The notes beneath the pieces were generated by a model that worked only from the letters and a program-made list of their open reading frames with translations, was not told the origin of the DNA and ran no database searches. From contig CM048575.1 of assembly GCA_026413225.1 (NCBI GenBank), positions 6,972,001-7,036,000 of the forward strand: 64,000 nt of DNA. Reading direction: 5' to 3'. Made by a program: the position numbers and the translations under genes. This document shows, piece after piece, positions 34,486-45,757 of this stretch; position 1 is the first letter of the stretch; each line of letters starts with the position of its first letter. The DNA comes from Otis tarda. Its lineage: Eukaryota; Chordata; Aves; Otidiformes; Otididae.

Positions 34486-37400
34486 TCAAGGTGGAGTTGC
34501 TTAAACTTCTGAATCTGTCATCAAAGCAAAGTTTATCACAAAATACAAGTGGGCTAGTGAAGGCAGCCAAATTTGTTCACTAATGTGGTTACATCCTGGC
34601 TTCCAAAAGGACAAAGCTACCCAGGGTGAGCGTGTCAGTCGTGTACGAGCTCTGCACCTAACTCTCCTTTTCCCCTTAGGTGATGGATGCACGCGGCAAG
34701 GCGTAAGGTTGATGTGTGCCAGTCATATGGTGAGATATCTCCTGCCTTTTTCATTAAGAGATTGAAGGCGAAGCTCGTGGTAGCAATTAACTCGTGGCTA
34801 ATGGAGTTCTGATAATTTTCCAGTCTAATGGGACTCCCTTGTTTTAGGTAATTATTTTCAATGCAACTTATCGGGGACTTTAGGATGGAAAATGTGAAGT
34901 AGCATAGATTTCTGTGTCCTTGCATGGTTGTATTGCTTTCGTATGATGCACCCCTGGCAAGATACTTATCTACTTGCCTTAGCCTTCTGAAGCGGCTACC
35001 AGGAGGAGAAAGGCTATGGTTAGAAGTGACTGGCTGAGTTGTTCTGGGTGCATCTCTCACTGCCTCGTACCTTTAACGATCTTGGACCTTTTTATGTGAA
35101 TTTTCTTTGCCAGTGCATGTTAGTATTTTGCCCCCTTGTACTTTTTGGGGAGCTAATGCAGTTTAAAAGGCATAGGCTGTGTTTAAAGATTTGTAGGGTA
35201 TGGGTACAATCCCTCACCTGTCTTGTGTGGGAGTATAAATTCTGAATTTTTTTGATAGGCTGAAGGCGTCAGTTTGGGTGCTTCTAAAAAATTCATTGGT
35301 GCTTTTCTCTGCTTGTGTGGGTTTGGGTTTGTTTTTTTTCCTGGTGCTATTAGTAATCAAATTCAAGGACAAAGTTCAGTTCAAACTTGGAGCTGCTACT
35401 TTACCAAGTGTTGTCACTAAGACAGATGTATACGTTTTTCTATTTGAGGTATAAACTTCTGAGATTAATGACAGATTCTTGAGTCCTGGACAATATCTTA
35501 AATGGTCCAGGCGTTTGTTCATCGCTTAATTTTGAGGTGGGGAGTAGGACAACATGATGGGGAAGATTATTTAGTTTTAACTGCATGAAAAGATCAAGCC
35601 CTTTTAAGAAAACAAGGCCACCAACTTCAAAGTGCTAACATTCAAGAGGCATCCGCTGCCAGGGTCCCTGGCCGGCTGGGCACAAGGAGCGGGGGTGCTC
35701 CATCCAGAGGCCCTTGGACATCAAGCATTGCTTCACGGTTCCACTACAAGTGTTAGGGCAAAATTCCCTTTTTCTTTTTTTTTTTTTCCTAAGCGAGTAC
35801 TGGGATCTAGCAGATATATACAGATTTGGATCAGTGTTCAATACCTGTCCCCTCGCTGGAGGGATGCCCTTTCTGCCTGCTTCTGAGGCTCCCTCTCCAT
35901 CCGCACTGCAGGCAGAAGCTTTAGTGAGGGTTTAGTGTCCCCTCCCCGCCCCAAGAGCAGCAGCACTGTCCTCGGCTTGTCGCATCCGAGATGCTCGCCT
36001 CCTTGCTGGCCCTTCCTGGGAGGGGAGGACTGTTAGGGGAGCAGGATGACGGGGCAGCCTTTGGAGTGCTGCTTATCTACAGGGTTTGCAACAGGAGAGA
36101 GGAGAGGGGGTTCATACTGTCCAGCCGAATCATCCCTCCCTCCAGAGAAGCACTCTCGCCTCTTGCTTCCCTTGCTCTTCAGCTCAGCAATCGATAGTGC
36201 AAGTGCTAAATGAAGCAGAGGTTGGGCTCGCAGGAGCCAGCATGGGAGCAGGTGGTAAATGCACGCCCTGGGTAATTGCTCTTCATTGCACACTCACAAC
36301 AAAAAATAACCTGAATGTGATAGTGCACTAAGCTCTGGTTCTTAAAAAAAAAAAAGAGAAAGGAAGAAAAAAAAAAAAATGAGGTATACCAATAATCGGA
36401 GCTCCAGACAGGCACAGTGGTCACACCAGCTCTTGGGTTTGGTGGCAGCTGCTGAACCGAGCGGCTTTCTCCTGGATTCCTAGGTGCTGCTGTGCTCCGT
36501 CCCGGTGTCTGTGCCCGAGGCAGATGATCAGGGTTAAACAGTGTGGCGGTTATTTCGACAGCAAGACAAACACTTAGGCCCTTTACTGTATGTTATTCTG
36601 AGTCTGCTTTTAAAACCTAAATCTTCCCCAAATATGGACCAGCTCGGTTAAGGTGAGTGTTATTGTCACATCTGGTCACGGAGTTGGTTTCGTACAACTG
36701 CAGCTGTGTTACGCGTAGCACATCTTTACCCCACCAATCCAGCCATGCTTACTGCAGACACTTCTTCCATAGGAAGTCTTTTTTCTGCATCCTTTCAACC
36801 TTCTTCTTACCTCAGAAATATAACTCTTGCCCCTCCAACAACCAGCCAAGGGTTGGGGTGTTTTCTATGCTTGTGAGCATGGAGTAGGAGGAAGACTTCC
36901 AGTTGAAACAGCTTTGCTAGAGAAACATCGGAGTGGGCCCTCGTGCCTCTGGCACGTCACAGGATGCAAACCTCGCGTTTACCGAAGGTACTCTTGCAGG
37001 TCTGTCTGGAGGCATGAAAACCCACAGGAAAGCAGAGAGCGCTCTTAATATCTTCTTCCATCTGTGATGCAAAACACATTTAGACTTTGAATTCGGTCAT
37101 CAAGAAGAACGGTGCCTGAACACTGTTCCTTGACCTTTAAAATGCAGTTATTTTCCAAATCAGTAACCAAATGCACACCCGTAAGGAAGTTTACAGATGT
37201 GCACTGTCCAAGTGCTTCACATCAATCTGGGAAGAAGTGTCTGAGTCAACTGGAAGAAAATAGAAGGTGGACTCTTTACGCCTGAAAAAACATCACTGGT
37301 GCCATTTCTATAAACGGCCTTATATCAATAGAAACCCTTAAACCGTACTCACTGCTGCCGAGTATCTGCACGCCCACTTAAACCAGCAAAGGGACTGAAA

Positions 37401-37656
37401 CGCGTTCACTCCCCTCACGTGCACCAGTGGGCACAAACACGTACAGCTACGGCCTTGACTCCTCAAGTCCCGCTGCTGCTGAAGCAGCCACGTGGGACCG
37501 TGAGCAGCAGTGATTCCCGATCAGCGAAGGGAATCCTGGGCCCGCTCCTGCAGGAATTTCTGGTCTCATATTTGCCAGCGAGAGCTACACTCTGGATAAA
37601 AGGTTTTAAGAGCTGGAAAAGGCAGCTGTGGAGGGAATACTTCCCGCTGCCTCTGT

Positions 37657-37710
37657 TTTGTGGCATTTGCCAAAGCCAAATGCCAAAGCTTTGTGGCATT
37701 TGCCAAAGCC
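37657..37710. repeat. 21-bp direct repeat with internal hairpin
   Basis: The 21-bp unit that begins TTTGTGGCATTTGCC occurs at 37657-37677 and 37690-37710. Between the copies GGCATTTG and CAAATGCC form an inverted repeat (37662-37669 and 37677-37684). The TTGGCA-like half-sites resemble NFI sites. Confidence 0.75.
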
Positions 37711-40700
37711 ACTCAATAGGTTAAGTTTTCCGATTGCTGGCTAATTGGTTCTGTATCTCCACTTGATTTCAGGAAAGCTGTGTCTAAGCATCCTCTCCCC
37801 ATGCTTTCAGCGTGCTATGATGAGGCTATTGAAACAGGACCTAATTTCTGATTGAGCCCAGAAGCCTGGCCCACCTTCTGGTGCCCTAGAAAATTTTCAC
37901 TTACTCAACTTTGGCAAATAAATCCTATTTCGGGCTCGTAGAAAACCCAGGGATAACTTAGGCCTGGGCATGAAATCATGTAGTGTTTTCTGTGCTTTGC
38001 TGCGTGGCTGTGACCTTTTTTTACCAGGGTTTGGGGATGTTTAAGTATCATTTCAAGGCTATTTTGGCAAAATCCATCCTTGTTACTCAAGTAGGGTGCC
38101 TTGATTTGACACCAGCATCTCCTGTCAGCTGTAGTAAGGTCTGTGTGTCTCAGGCGGGCGCTGCCTGCTACTTGCTGCTCACTCACTACTGGGAGTGCCG
38201 AGTATAAAATCAGCAAGGCTGATTGAGTTTAATATTAATTATTCTTTCTAGGGGAAAGTATGTGGGAAGTGGAGTGGTTTGAATTTCCTTTCCTGGTGGA
38301 GGAAAGAGGGGAAATAATCTAACGCGTAACCTAGTCAGTGCAGCCACCTTTTGCAAATAATATAGTACATTAAAAAAAAATGCCCTTTGCAATAAAACAT
38401 TCCCCCAGAAAAAACCTGGAGTCCAGAAGCTTGCGGTTTTTCTGATGTGTCGCGTGTAGAAAGCAACTCGGTGTCAGCTCTTTTGTTCTTGTTCTTGGCG
38501 GTGGGAAAACATCTGAGCCAGGGTCTCACGGATTCGGAAATGAGAAGGAGCTGACGTTGCAACGTAAACGTGGCACGCTTGGGTCTCTTCTCCCGTTTCA
38601 GTTCTTCCACGCAAGTGTAAGGTGGGTCCTGACCCAGGTGCTTCCCCAGACAGGCGGCAGCTCCCTGGGGGACTGGACGTGTAGTGCTGAAGTGAAGAAG
38701 TTAAGGTTTTGATGGATTTCAGTTAGTCTAGTGAATAAGTGACAATCATTTGAAGTCACTGGCGCGGCGGCTCTGCCTTGCCAGTCTCTCGGTGAGCAGG
38801 AGGAATCGTCCCCACGAACCCTTCGCATTGCAGCAAATGAGAACACACCGCTGAGAAAGAACTGGGCTGCGGTTTGTTCTGGGTTTGTTCTGCTGTTAGC
38901 TGCGCTGTTATCCTCCTGTGCATCCTCAGTCTATCAGTGATAAAAAATAAGCCAAAGAATCTGGGTATTCCGTGTTCCCCGGAGTACCCAGGTGCGCCTT
39001 CCAGAGATAGTTCTTGTCTCTGGATTTTCCACGTGCCAGCAAGGGCGAGTTTGTCAACTGTCACAGAACCAGCGAGCCTTTTGCTAGACCTCAGGCGTCT
39101 GCTGCGGTGGGTGCGCGCTCGGCTGTCCCGGTGTTCCTGCTGCTCCTCATCCGCTTCTGTCCTCTGTCTCAAGAAAAGCGGTAGGTTGTTCATGGAGAGG
39201 GGGAGCAGTAAAGCTCTGCAACTCGCTGGAGAAGCTTACAGCCAGCGAGCTCTGTGCTGGAAGGGGAAGGGGGTGGGATGCTGTATCCACACCAGTGAGC
39301 AGAAAATACCTGCAGAGCTCCCTGCTCTGCCCACGCTGCTATTCCACTTCCCTGTGGACAGGGTTATTGTCCCACCACTGGCAGATTACTCATTTTCCAT
39401 TGAAATAGAGTTGGTAAAGCAAAAGCAAATAATGTTAGCTTGAAGGAGCGGAAAGCTTTTCCTCTTAAGATGCCTTCCCTCAGGTATATGCAAAAATCCA
39501 GCACGCCGGGGCAGAGAAAGCTTGGCCTCGTCCAGGCGCTGTTGACCTCAAATAACTGCTTCATACCCTGGAAGGAACGTCGCGTTCAAACCATGGTTTA
39601 TTCCTGTTTCAGGAGGCAGGGCACTGAGTTTGCTTCCTCAAAGCGTTGGCGTGACCCGCGGTCCTACGCGTTGCCGTTCAGCACGAGCTCAGCAATCGGT
39701 GCGTGTCGCTTGAAAAAGCGCTCGCTGCTCTAGCAGGTGAGGGTGTAACGTTTTACAAGGCAGGCAGCGGGGTCTTGAGGCAGACCCCTCCCCATCCCCG
39801 GTCAGCAGCATCCAGCCCGCTCTCTTCTCAGAGGTCTACAGTGACTTTGGCGCGGTAAAGATCCAAAGTCCACGATAGCAGCTGAAATTCCTTGACGCGA
39901 TGTCGCTAAAATCGTGGCGGTGTCGGGTAAAGCAGCCGCCCAGAGGTGGAGTTTTGCTGATCCCCAGTTTTGGGTTTGTGGAGGGGACAGCTTCATCGCA
40001 ACAGTCTTTTCCTTCAGGTTTGGTTTTGTTCCGTTGTGGCAGCAGGTTTGAGCTGGTTCGCCGTTCCTGGTGTCACCAGGAGAACCACAGCTTGGTTTTG
40101 TTGTGCTCTGTGCATTGTGAAATTCTCTGCTTTGCCAATAAATAATGGTAAAAAATCCCAACTGTGCTGCGGGTGGAACTGTGTCAAAGACTGAAGGTCA
40201 GAGCTCTCTGATGGGTAAAAATTCCCCGTTAACCTTTTGTCCTCTTCCAGTCTCAAGACTGCTTATCTTTTGGTGTGTTGGTTTTTTTCCTCTTTTGGAA
40301 ACTGATCCTTCAGGACAGTCATTGTGTTAAGTGTATTTTATGAAGAAACCAGAGTTTCTAGTGGTGTCTCCCCTGAGTATTTTCAGCAAATTTCATTAGG
40401 CACCTTCAAAAAAAGCTTCCGTAATTCTCGGTTTTGCTACAAGAACTGGTCCCTCGGGGGGAACCAAAATGCTGCTTTAGAAACAAACAAACAAAACAGA
40501 CAAACGAAAAAAACCCAAACACTCATCCTGATAATAAATGCAAAGCATCTAGTCCTTTGTTCGTAACCGCTCAGTCACCCTAATTCCAGATCAGCAGAAG
40601 ATGCTGTTGAGATGTTCCCCTGTAGCGTACCAACACGTCGAGAGTTAGAGAAAGGTGCGTCCTGCCGCGGGGCCGGGCAGACCCTCTGCTCCCACTTGAA

Positions 40701-40998
40701 ATTCAAGGATTGGGAGAGCACCCCGACCTCGGCTGGCCCTCACGGGAGGAACGGGCTGGGAGGCAGACGATCAGCCACCATCAGGGTCCTCCTGCTCCGG
40801 TCCACCCTCTCCTGACTCGAATTTCCACGTGAGGCATCACAGAGTTTATATTTCGGGTCTTGCTTTGGCCGTACAAGACCACGGTTGGTGGTGAAAGCCG
40901 AGGATCAGACCAGCGTATGCTTAGGTGAGGTGAGCGCACCTTTTTCTATTCTCTCTCGCTTTGGCAATGTCAACAGTCACAGGCTATATGCCACTGAA

Positions 40999-41035
40999 AA
41001 TAAAATTAATTTAAAAAAAAAAAAAAAAAAAAAAA
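40999..41035 (+). other. AATAAA followed by an A23 run
   Basis: AATAAA at 40999-41004, then eight bases, then 23 consecutive A (41013-41035). This looks like the 3' end of a retroposed polyadenylated transcript on the plus strand. The upstream sequence was not recognised as any gene, so an ordinary A-rich tract is equally possible. Confidence 0.3.
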
Positions 41036-41767
41036 GAAAAATGGCCACCAGAAGTGCTTGCTCAGTGTTGCAGGATCTGTCAGAAAACGAACAGATGGGA
41101 AGTGACTGGCAGATGTTTCCGGTCGATCCGGAGTCCCTTAGATATTGCAGAGAGTGAGCGTGTTGTTAGCACGTGGCAAGCTACATAAGAGAAGATGCTA
41201 CATTCCTTGGAAAAAAAAAAAATAGTGCTGAGTTGGTTTTTTTTTCTGAGTTTTTTTTTCTTTGAAAAGCTACCTTTTCCTCAGAGGCAAGGAAACAAAA
41301 TCGAAGGAAAAGAAACCTCATCAACATGCTGCTTGCGGCGGCGCTGAATGAATCCGACCGAGATGCTCTCGCCGGCTGGTCAGGAGAGAAACGCGCCGCT
41401 TCAGTTCCTTTCCAACGGGGCGCGGGCCGAGGTGCGGTAACAGTCTCGGGGTCGGTCGGCAGTCGCAGCCCTCGGTCTGCCTCGTGAAGGGGGATTTTTT
41501 TTTTTTTTTTTTGGCTGCTTTGTCGCCCTGCCTCAAAACACACAGCCCCCCGCTCCCTTTCCAACATCTCCCTCTGCGCGCAGGGACGCATGCTCGGGGA
41601 GGAGCGTGTCGAGAGCGGGTTGGTTTCAGGAAGGAGATTTAAAAAAATAAAATAAAAGGAGGAAAAAAAAAAAAAAAAAGACAGGATATTTACAGCTATC
41701 CACTAACAGTTTTGGTAGGTCAGGACGTCTCCTTTTCCCCTCCCGGCCTCTCCCACCGAGCTGCCGC

Positions 41768-41980
41768 CTACGGGCAGGAGGGGCTGGTGGAGCTCTCCAG
41801 GGAGGACTGGGAGAGGCGGCGCGTCAGAGGTCCGATGCTGGAGTCGGCCAGCGAGGAGGTGGGGAAGAGTTTGTACCAGCCTGTGACCGCGCTGGAGAGA
41901 TCAAGCTCCTCCAAGATGATCTGGGCCATCCCCATGAAGCACTTGTGGTCCATGCGCCCGTAATCTCCCCAGACGATCAC
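41768..41980 (-). CDS. RIMS3: RIMS3 last coding exon, end of C2 and stop
   Basis: Residues 240-309, VIVWGDYGRMDHKCFMGMAQ through SSLESSTSPSCP, with stop TAG at 41770-41768. The exon opens directly at acceptor ccgcag with GTG (Val), so it is not an independent start. Confidence 0.96.
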   Translation of the reverse strand: MIVWGDYGRMDHKCFMGMAQIILEELDLSSAVTGWYKLFPTSSLADSSIGPLTRRLSQSSLESSTSPSCP

Positions 41981-44900
41981 CTGCGGGGCAGAGACGGCGT
42001 TAGGGAGCTGCCCCGCTCGCCGGGCGGGAGATTTGGGGAAAACTCGGCAAACTCGCTGTGCCCGGCCGGGAAGGACCCACCGTGATCGGGATGGGGAGGT
42101 TGCGGTCTGAAGGACAGCGGTGAGGACGCTGGGTTTCTGCCCCCTGTCCTTGCTCCCTAATCCCTCCCCGTCCCCACTGTCTGTGCCGGGAGGCCGTCAC
42201 CTGCAGGACTTTGCCCTGGGGGCTCTCCTCGAAGAGCAGAGGCTGCTGGTACGATGGGTCGCAGGTCTTCTTCACCACCTTGGTCTTCTTCTTGGCCAGG
42301 CAGACGCCGTTCTCCAGCAGGTAAACTTTCACGTAGGTGGCTGCGTTGGGAAACGGGAGAAACGCTGACTGGGAGCAGGCTCCTGTGACGGTCCCGGCAC
42401 AGCACCCGGCCTCATCGCTCCCCCTCCGTCCCTGACCCCCTCCCTCCCCGGCCACCTACCCGGGATGGACTTGGAGCCCATCTTTGGGATAAGTCCCCTC
42501 GCTTGGATCACCTCCACCTCCAGCTGCCCGTTCCGGTCAGCCATGCCGACATGGACATCGCCTAGGGGGAGAGACAAGACGCGCTCAGCACCCTCCCCGA
42601 TGGCCGCCTCCCGCCAGGGACAGCCGCAGCCCCGTGTCCCCACCGGCTGTCCCTTTTGGTGTGGCCAAAAAGCAGGTGGGACACGTCATCCCTGCGCTGG
42701 CAGCCTCGAGCTGCTGTGAAGACGCTTGGATTTGAGCAGCAAAGAGAGAACCAGGTGAGAGCTCCCTGCCCGCTCCATCCCACGGCAGCTTTGCAGAGTG
42801 GTTTTTTTTGGGGGGTGTTTTTTGGGTTTTTTTTTCTCCTTCATGATGGGAAAAGGGGCTGGGATTCACTGGGGCTGTGCCTTGGCTGGGCGATGCCCTC
42901 AGCCGGGGGCAGGCGAGACCCCAGCGAGAGCAGGAGGGGCTGGTGGCCAGCCCCCCTCTCCCCAGGGCATTTCACTGCGGTCCTTCCCTGCTCCCTGGGG
43001 CATCTACAGGAAAAAACGTGGCTGGGCGCTTCCTGAGCTCGCTGTGAGGTTGTTCTCCCACTTATGCCGTCCTGCCCCTACGTCCGTCCGTCCCTTGGCC
43101 AGCGGGTCCCCGCCGCTCGCTGCCTTGTGTCCCCAGGGTGGGGAGAGGGGATGGGGAAGGGGTGAGCTGACATCCCAGGGGGGTTTAATGGGAGCGAGAT
43201 GAACCTGGATGTTCTCAAAACGCACTTGGCACTTCAGCAGCGAGCCAGGGCCAGTGTGAGGAACCAGCTGATGCCGCGGTGGGGGAACGGCAGGAGCTGT
43301 GGGGATTCGGTGTGCCGTGGGCGCTGCAGGACGTCACCCCGAGGGAAGGCAGCGGTGTCCCCTCCCAGGAAAGGTGGGCAAACCCAGAGGGCTCCAACTG
43401 CCCCCCCTTTGCTTCCCTCCCCTCCCACGAGGGGGTTACGGGGGGCCAGCAGGACCCGGTCCCTGTGCTGTGGGGACTGGGGGAGCAGGACGGGGGACCC
43501 CGGCTATGGCAGCTCTCCCCGTTCCCAGCCGGACACGGGGCAGGCACCTTGGGGTGCCCTGGGAGCAGCCGGGGACACACTGCTGCTGGCTGGAAATTCA
43601 GACTTAGGGTGCGACTTTCCGTGGCCATTGTGGATTTCAGAAAGAAAAATGGAACAAACCGCGGTTCTGTTGGGTCCCCTCTGCAGCGGGATGCTGGGAG
43701 GAGCTGGTGCTCAGCAGAGGCCTTGGGAAAAGGCAGAGCCTCTGCTTCCCCCGGGGAGTGTCCCACCCTGAGCCCCGCACGCCGTTCCCTTCCCTCCAGG
43801 AGCCGAGCGGGAGCACGGGGAAGGCCAGAGCATCTGCAGGCCGTGCGCCGACCCGGGACGTGCTCAGCAGTGAGGGACGCCGCCGCCATCGAACCGGTGC
43901 CCTGCGGAGGAGCACGCAGCCGCTTTCCCCCGCGCAGCCCCTTCCCCCTCGCTGGAGCATCCCTTCCTACTGCCCAGCCCCGCGCTGGGGCTGGAGACGG
44001 CAGCCCCCTCCCCGGGCAGGGAGCCCCCGCGGGCGGCACTCACCCATCGGCGGGGTGGCCAGCGTCTGCCGCCCCACCAGCTGCCCCGGCCCCAGCCCGT
44101 CGAGGAAGTCGCTGAACTGGCTCTCGGCACCCAGCCGGGTCGTGGGGAAGATGAACCTGTGCCAGGGAGAGCAGAGGCTTTCGGGGTGCCGGGTCTCAAG
44201 CGAGATCCCCTGGGAGCACGGAGGGGTGCCCAGCCCCGGTGCCGTCGCCCCGCGGTGCCTTACGTGCCGTCGGAGCTGTTGCTGTTGGTGCTGCCGTCGG
44301 TGGACTCCCGGCTGCCCTGCCGGGTGACCCTGGTCCTCATCTCCACCGCGATGCCGGTCTCCGTGCTCCTCCGGATGTTGCTGCGCAGCTTTTTGGGGCC
44401 TCCCTCTGGAAAGCGAGATGGGGTGAGCCCGGGAAGCGCTCGCTGCCCCCGCGCCCTCCTGCGGGACGGGCATCAAACCAGGCGGAAGAACCGGGGTGCC
44501 AGGCGCAGCCAGAGCCTTCCCGCTTCTGCTCCCTGCGGTATGTCACTCATCGTGGTTTATGCAACCTTTCCCTGGGGATGAAACCCCGCGGGACCCGCAC
44601 GGGCACGCGTCCCGGTGCCACGCGCACCGCGCCGGAGCTGCCCGCACCCTCCGTGTCCCAGCCCCGTGTCCCCACAGCCCTTGCTCAGCACCGATGCCTT
44701 TGCACGGCCGAGAGCCCCACCTGCACCCCAGCCATCTCCCCCGTGCGCTGAGACCTGCCAGACTCAGCTCACACGTGCTGACACCATCCCAGCCCCGCCG
44801 CCTGGCCTGTGCTGCTGCAGAGCCACTTCCCGGCCTCCAAAATCCCCGGGGCCCTGTCGCGGCGTGCCGACGTCCCCGTGCCGCAGGGGACGGGCACCCT

Positions 44901-45757
44901 CAGTGCCACAAGCGGGCGCAGCCCCAGCGCTGCCTGATGTCTCCCTTTCTCCACGCGGTCACACCGTCCCTGCCGGCACGCGTCCCAGGCGGTGGCAGAT
45001 GGCAGGAGGAGGAGTGTGGCACGAGCATCTACCGCAGCGTTGCCGGCAGCCCTGGCATCGCCGGCAGCCCCGCTCCTGCCGCGTGAGCGCGTTGGCACCG
45101 CGGCTGCTCCCGGGGACTCAGCTTTGCCCCGCTCGTTTGGGGGCTGCCCCTGCCCCGGTCCTGCCGTCCCCAGGTGAGGTTCTGCCCAGCTCCAGCGCTT
45201 TTCGCGTGGCTTTTGGGGACGATTACACCCCCTCAGAAACACCCCTGAGGTGCAGGGCTGGAGGGCTCCGCATAACTCCTCTCTCTATAGAGCATCTCCC
45301 AAAATGCCACCAAGAACTGGAATTAAAAAGCAATAAGTAGAGAAAAAGGCTGCACTAAAACGAGCTTTTTGCTTCCCCCGCCCTTTCAAAAGCTATTTTA
45401 AGCATTTAAATATTTCCCAGGGCCGGATCATTTGACAAATCCTTTCTCCGAGCTCCCTGCCCGCAGCCAGGACTTGGGGGGACGCTGAGCCCGGACCCCC
45501 GCGCCGGCAGAGCTCCGGCAACGTCCCGGTGGCTCACCGGTCTGGTTGAGCTGCAGCGTGCTCTTGCTCCACTGGGACAGCCCCACGATGGCCACCATCT
45601 TGGCGCCCAGGCTGGAACGCCTCTTCTTGCTCACGGAGATGGAGACGGAGTCGGCGCTGCCCCGCGCGCTCTTCTCGATGTTGTACATCTCGCCGCTGAT
45701 GCTGGAGCTGCGGACGACATTCCTGGCCGCCGAGGAGCTGGCATCCCCGTTGAACAT
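41768..45757 (-). CDS. RIMS3: Regulating synaptic membrane exocytosis 3 (RIM3-gamma), complete, six coding exons
   Basis: Short RIM family member of presynaptic active zones that holds only the C-terminal C2B domain and modulates neurotransmitter release. Exons on the minus strand: 45538-45757, 44264-44405, 44044-44156, 42460-42561, 42201-42340, 41768-41980. They join to 309 codons plus TAG; human RIMS3 is 308. The N-terminus MFNGDASSSAARNVVRSSSI and the conserved GAESQFSDFLDGLGP block identify RIMS3; RIMS4 starts differently. The C2 domain spans about 158-285 and includes QLEVEVIQARGL, the polylysine CLAKKKTK segment and WGDYGRMDHKCFMG. RIM C2B domains are known not to need calcium. The C-terminus is RRLSQSSLESSTSPSCP. 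All introns are GT-AG with matching phases. It is tail-to-tail with SMAP2. Confidence 0.97.
42201..42340 (-). CDS. RIMS3: RIMS3 coding exon 5, C2 domain
   Basis: ATYVKVYLLENGVCLAKKKT through YQQPLLFEESPQGKVLQ (to residue 239). Contains the lysine-rich beta-4 strand of the C2 domain. Donor gtgacg is weak at position +5. Confidence 0.95.
42460..42561 (-). CDS. RIMS3: RIMS3 coding exon 4, start of C2 domain
   Basis: GDVHVGMADRNGQLEVEVIQ then ARGLIPKMGSKSIP. Acceptor ccctag, donor gtaggt. Confidence 0.95.
44044..44156 (-). CDS. RIMS3: RIMS3 coding exon 3
   Basis: FIFPTTRLGAESQFSDFLDG through LVGRQTLATPPMG (to about residue 158), the conserved segment before the C2 domain. Donor gtgagt. Confidence 0.96.
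44264..44405 (-). CDS. RIMS3: RIMS3 coding exon 2
   Basis: Codes for EGGPKKLRSNIRRSTETGIA through the STDGSTNSNSSDGT stretch (residues 74-121). Phases 1 and 2 match the neighbours. Donor gtaagg. Confidence 0.95.
45538..45757 (-). CDS. RIMS3: RIMS3 first coding exon
   Basis: 73 codons plus one base, from ATG at 45757 to NQT. Contains KKRRSSLGAKMVAIVGLSQW, a RIM gamma signature. Donor gtgagc. The exon has a short 5'UTR part reaching an acceptor near 45790, so the mRNA starts in an upstream exon. Confidence 0.95.

Larger units (their letters stand above)
33361..41767. other. SMAP2-RIMS3 convergent interval, part RIMS3 3'UTR
   Basis: No coding exon was found. The leftmost minus-strand AATAAA (TTTATT on plus) is at 34480-34485 and another is at 39597-39602. 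An ATTAAA variant is at 34138-34143. The RIMS3 3'UTR therefore could be about 2.2 or 7.3 kb; mammalian RIMS3 has a long 3'UTR. A-rich tracts occur at 36343-36380, 40480-40520 and 41013-41035. Confidence 0.6.

Noticed and set aside
41768..45757. Assignment to RIMS4
   Set aside because: The N-terminus MFNG...VVRSSSISGE and the FIFPTTRLGAESQFSDF block are RIMS3; RIMS4 lacks both.
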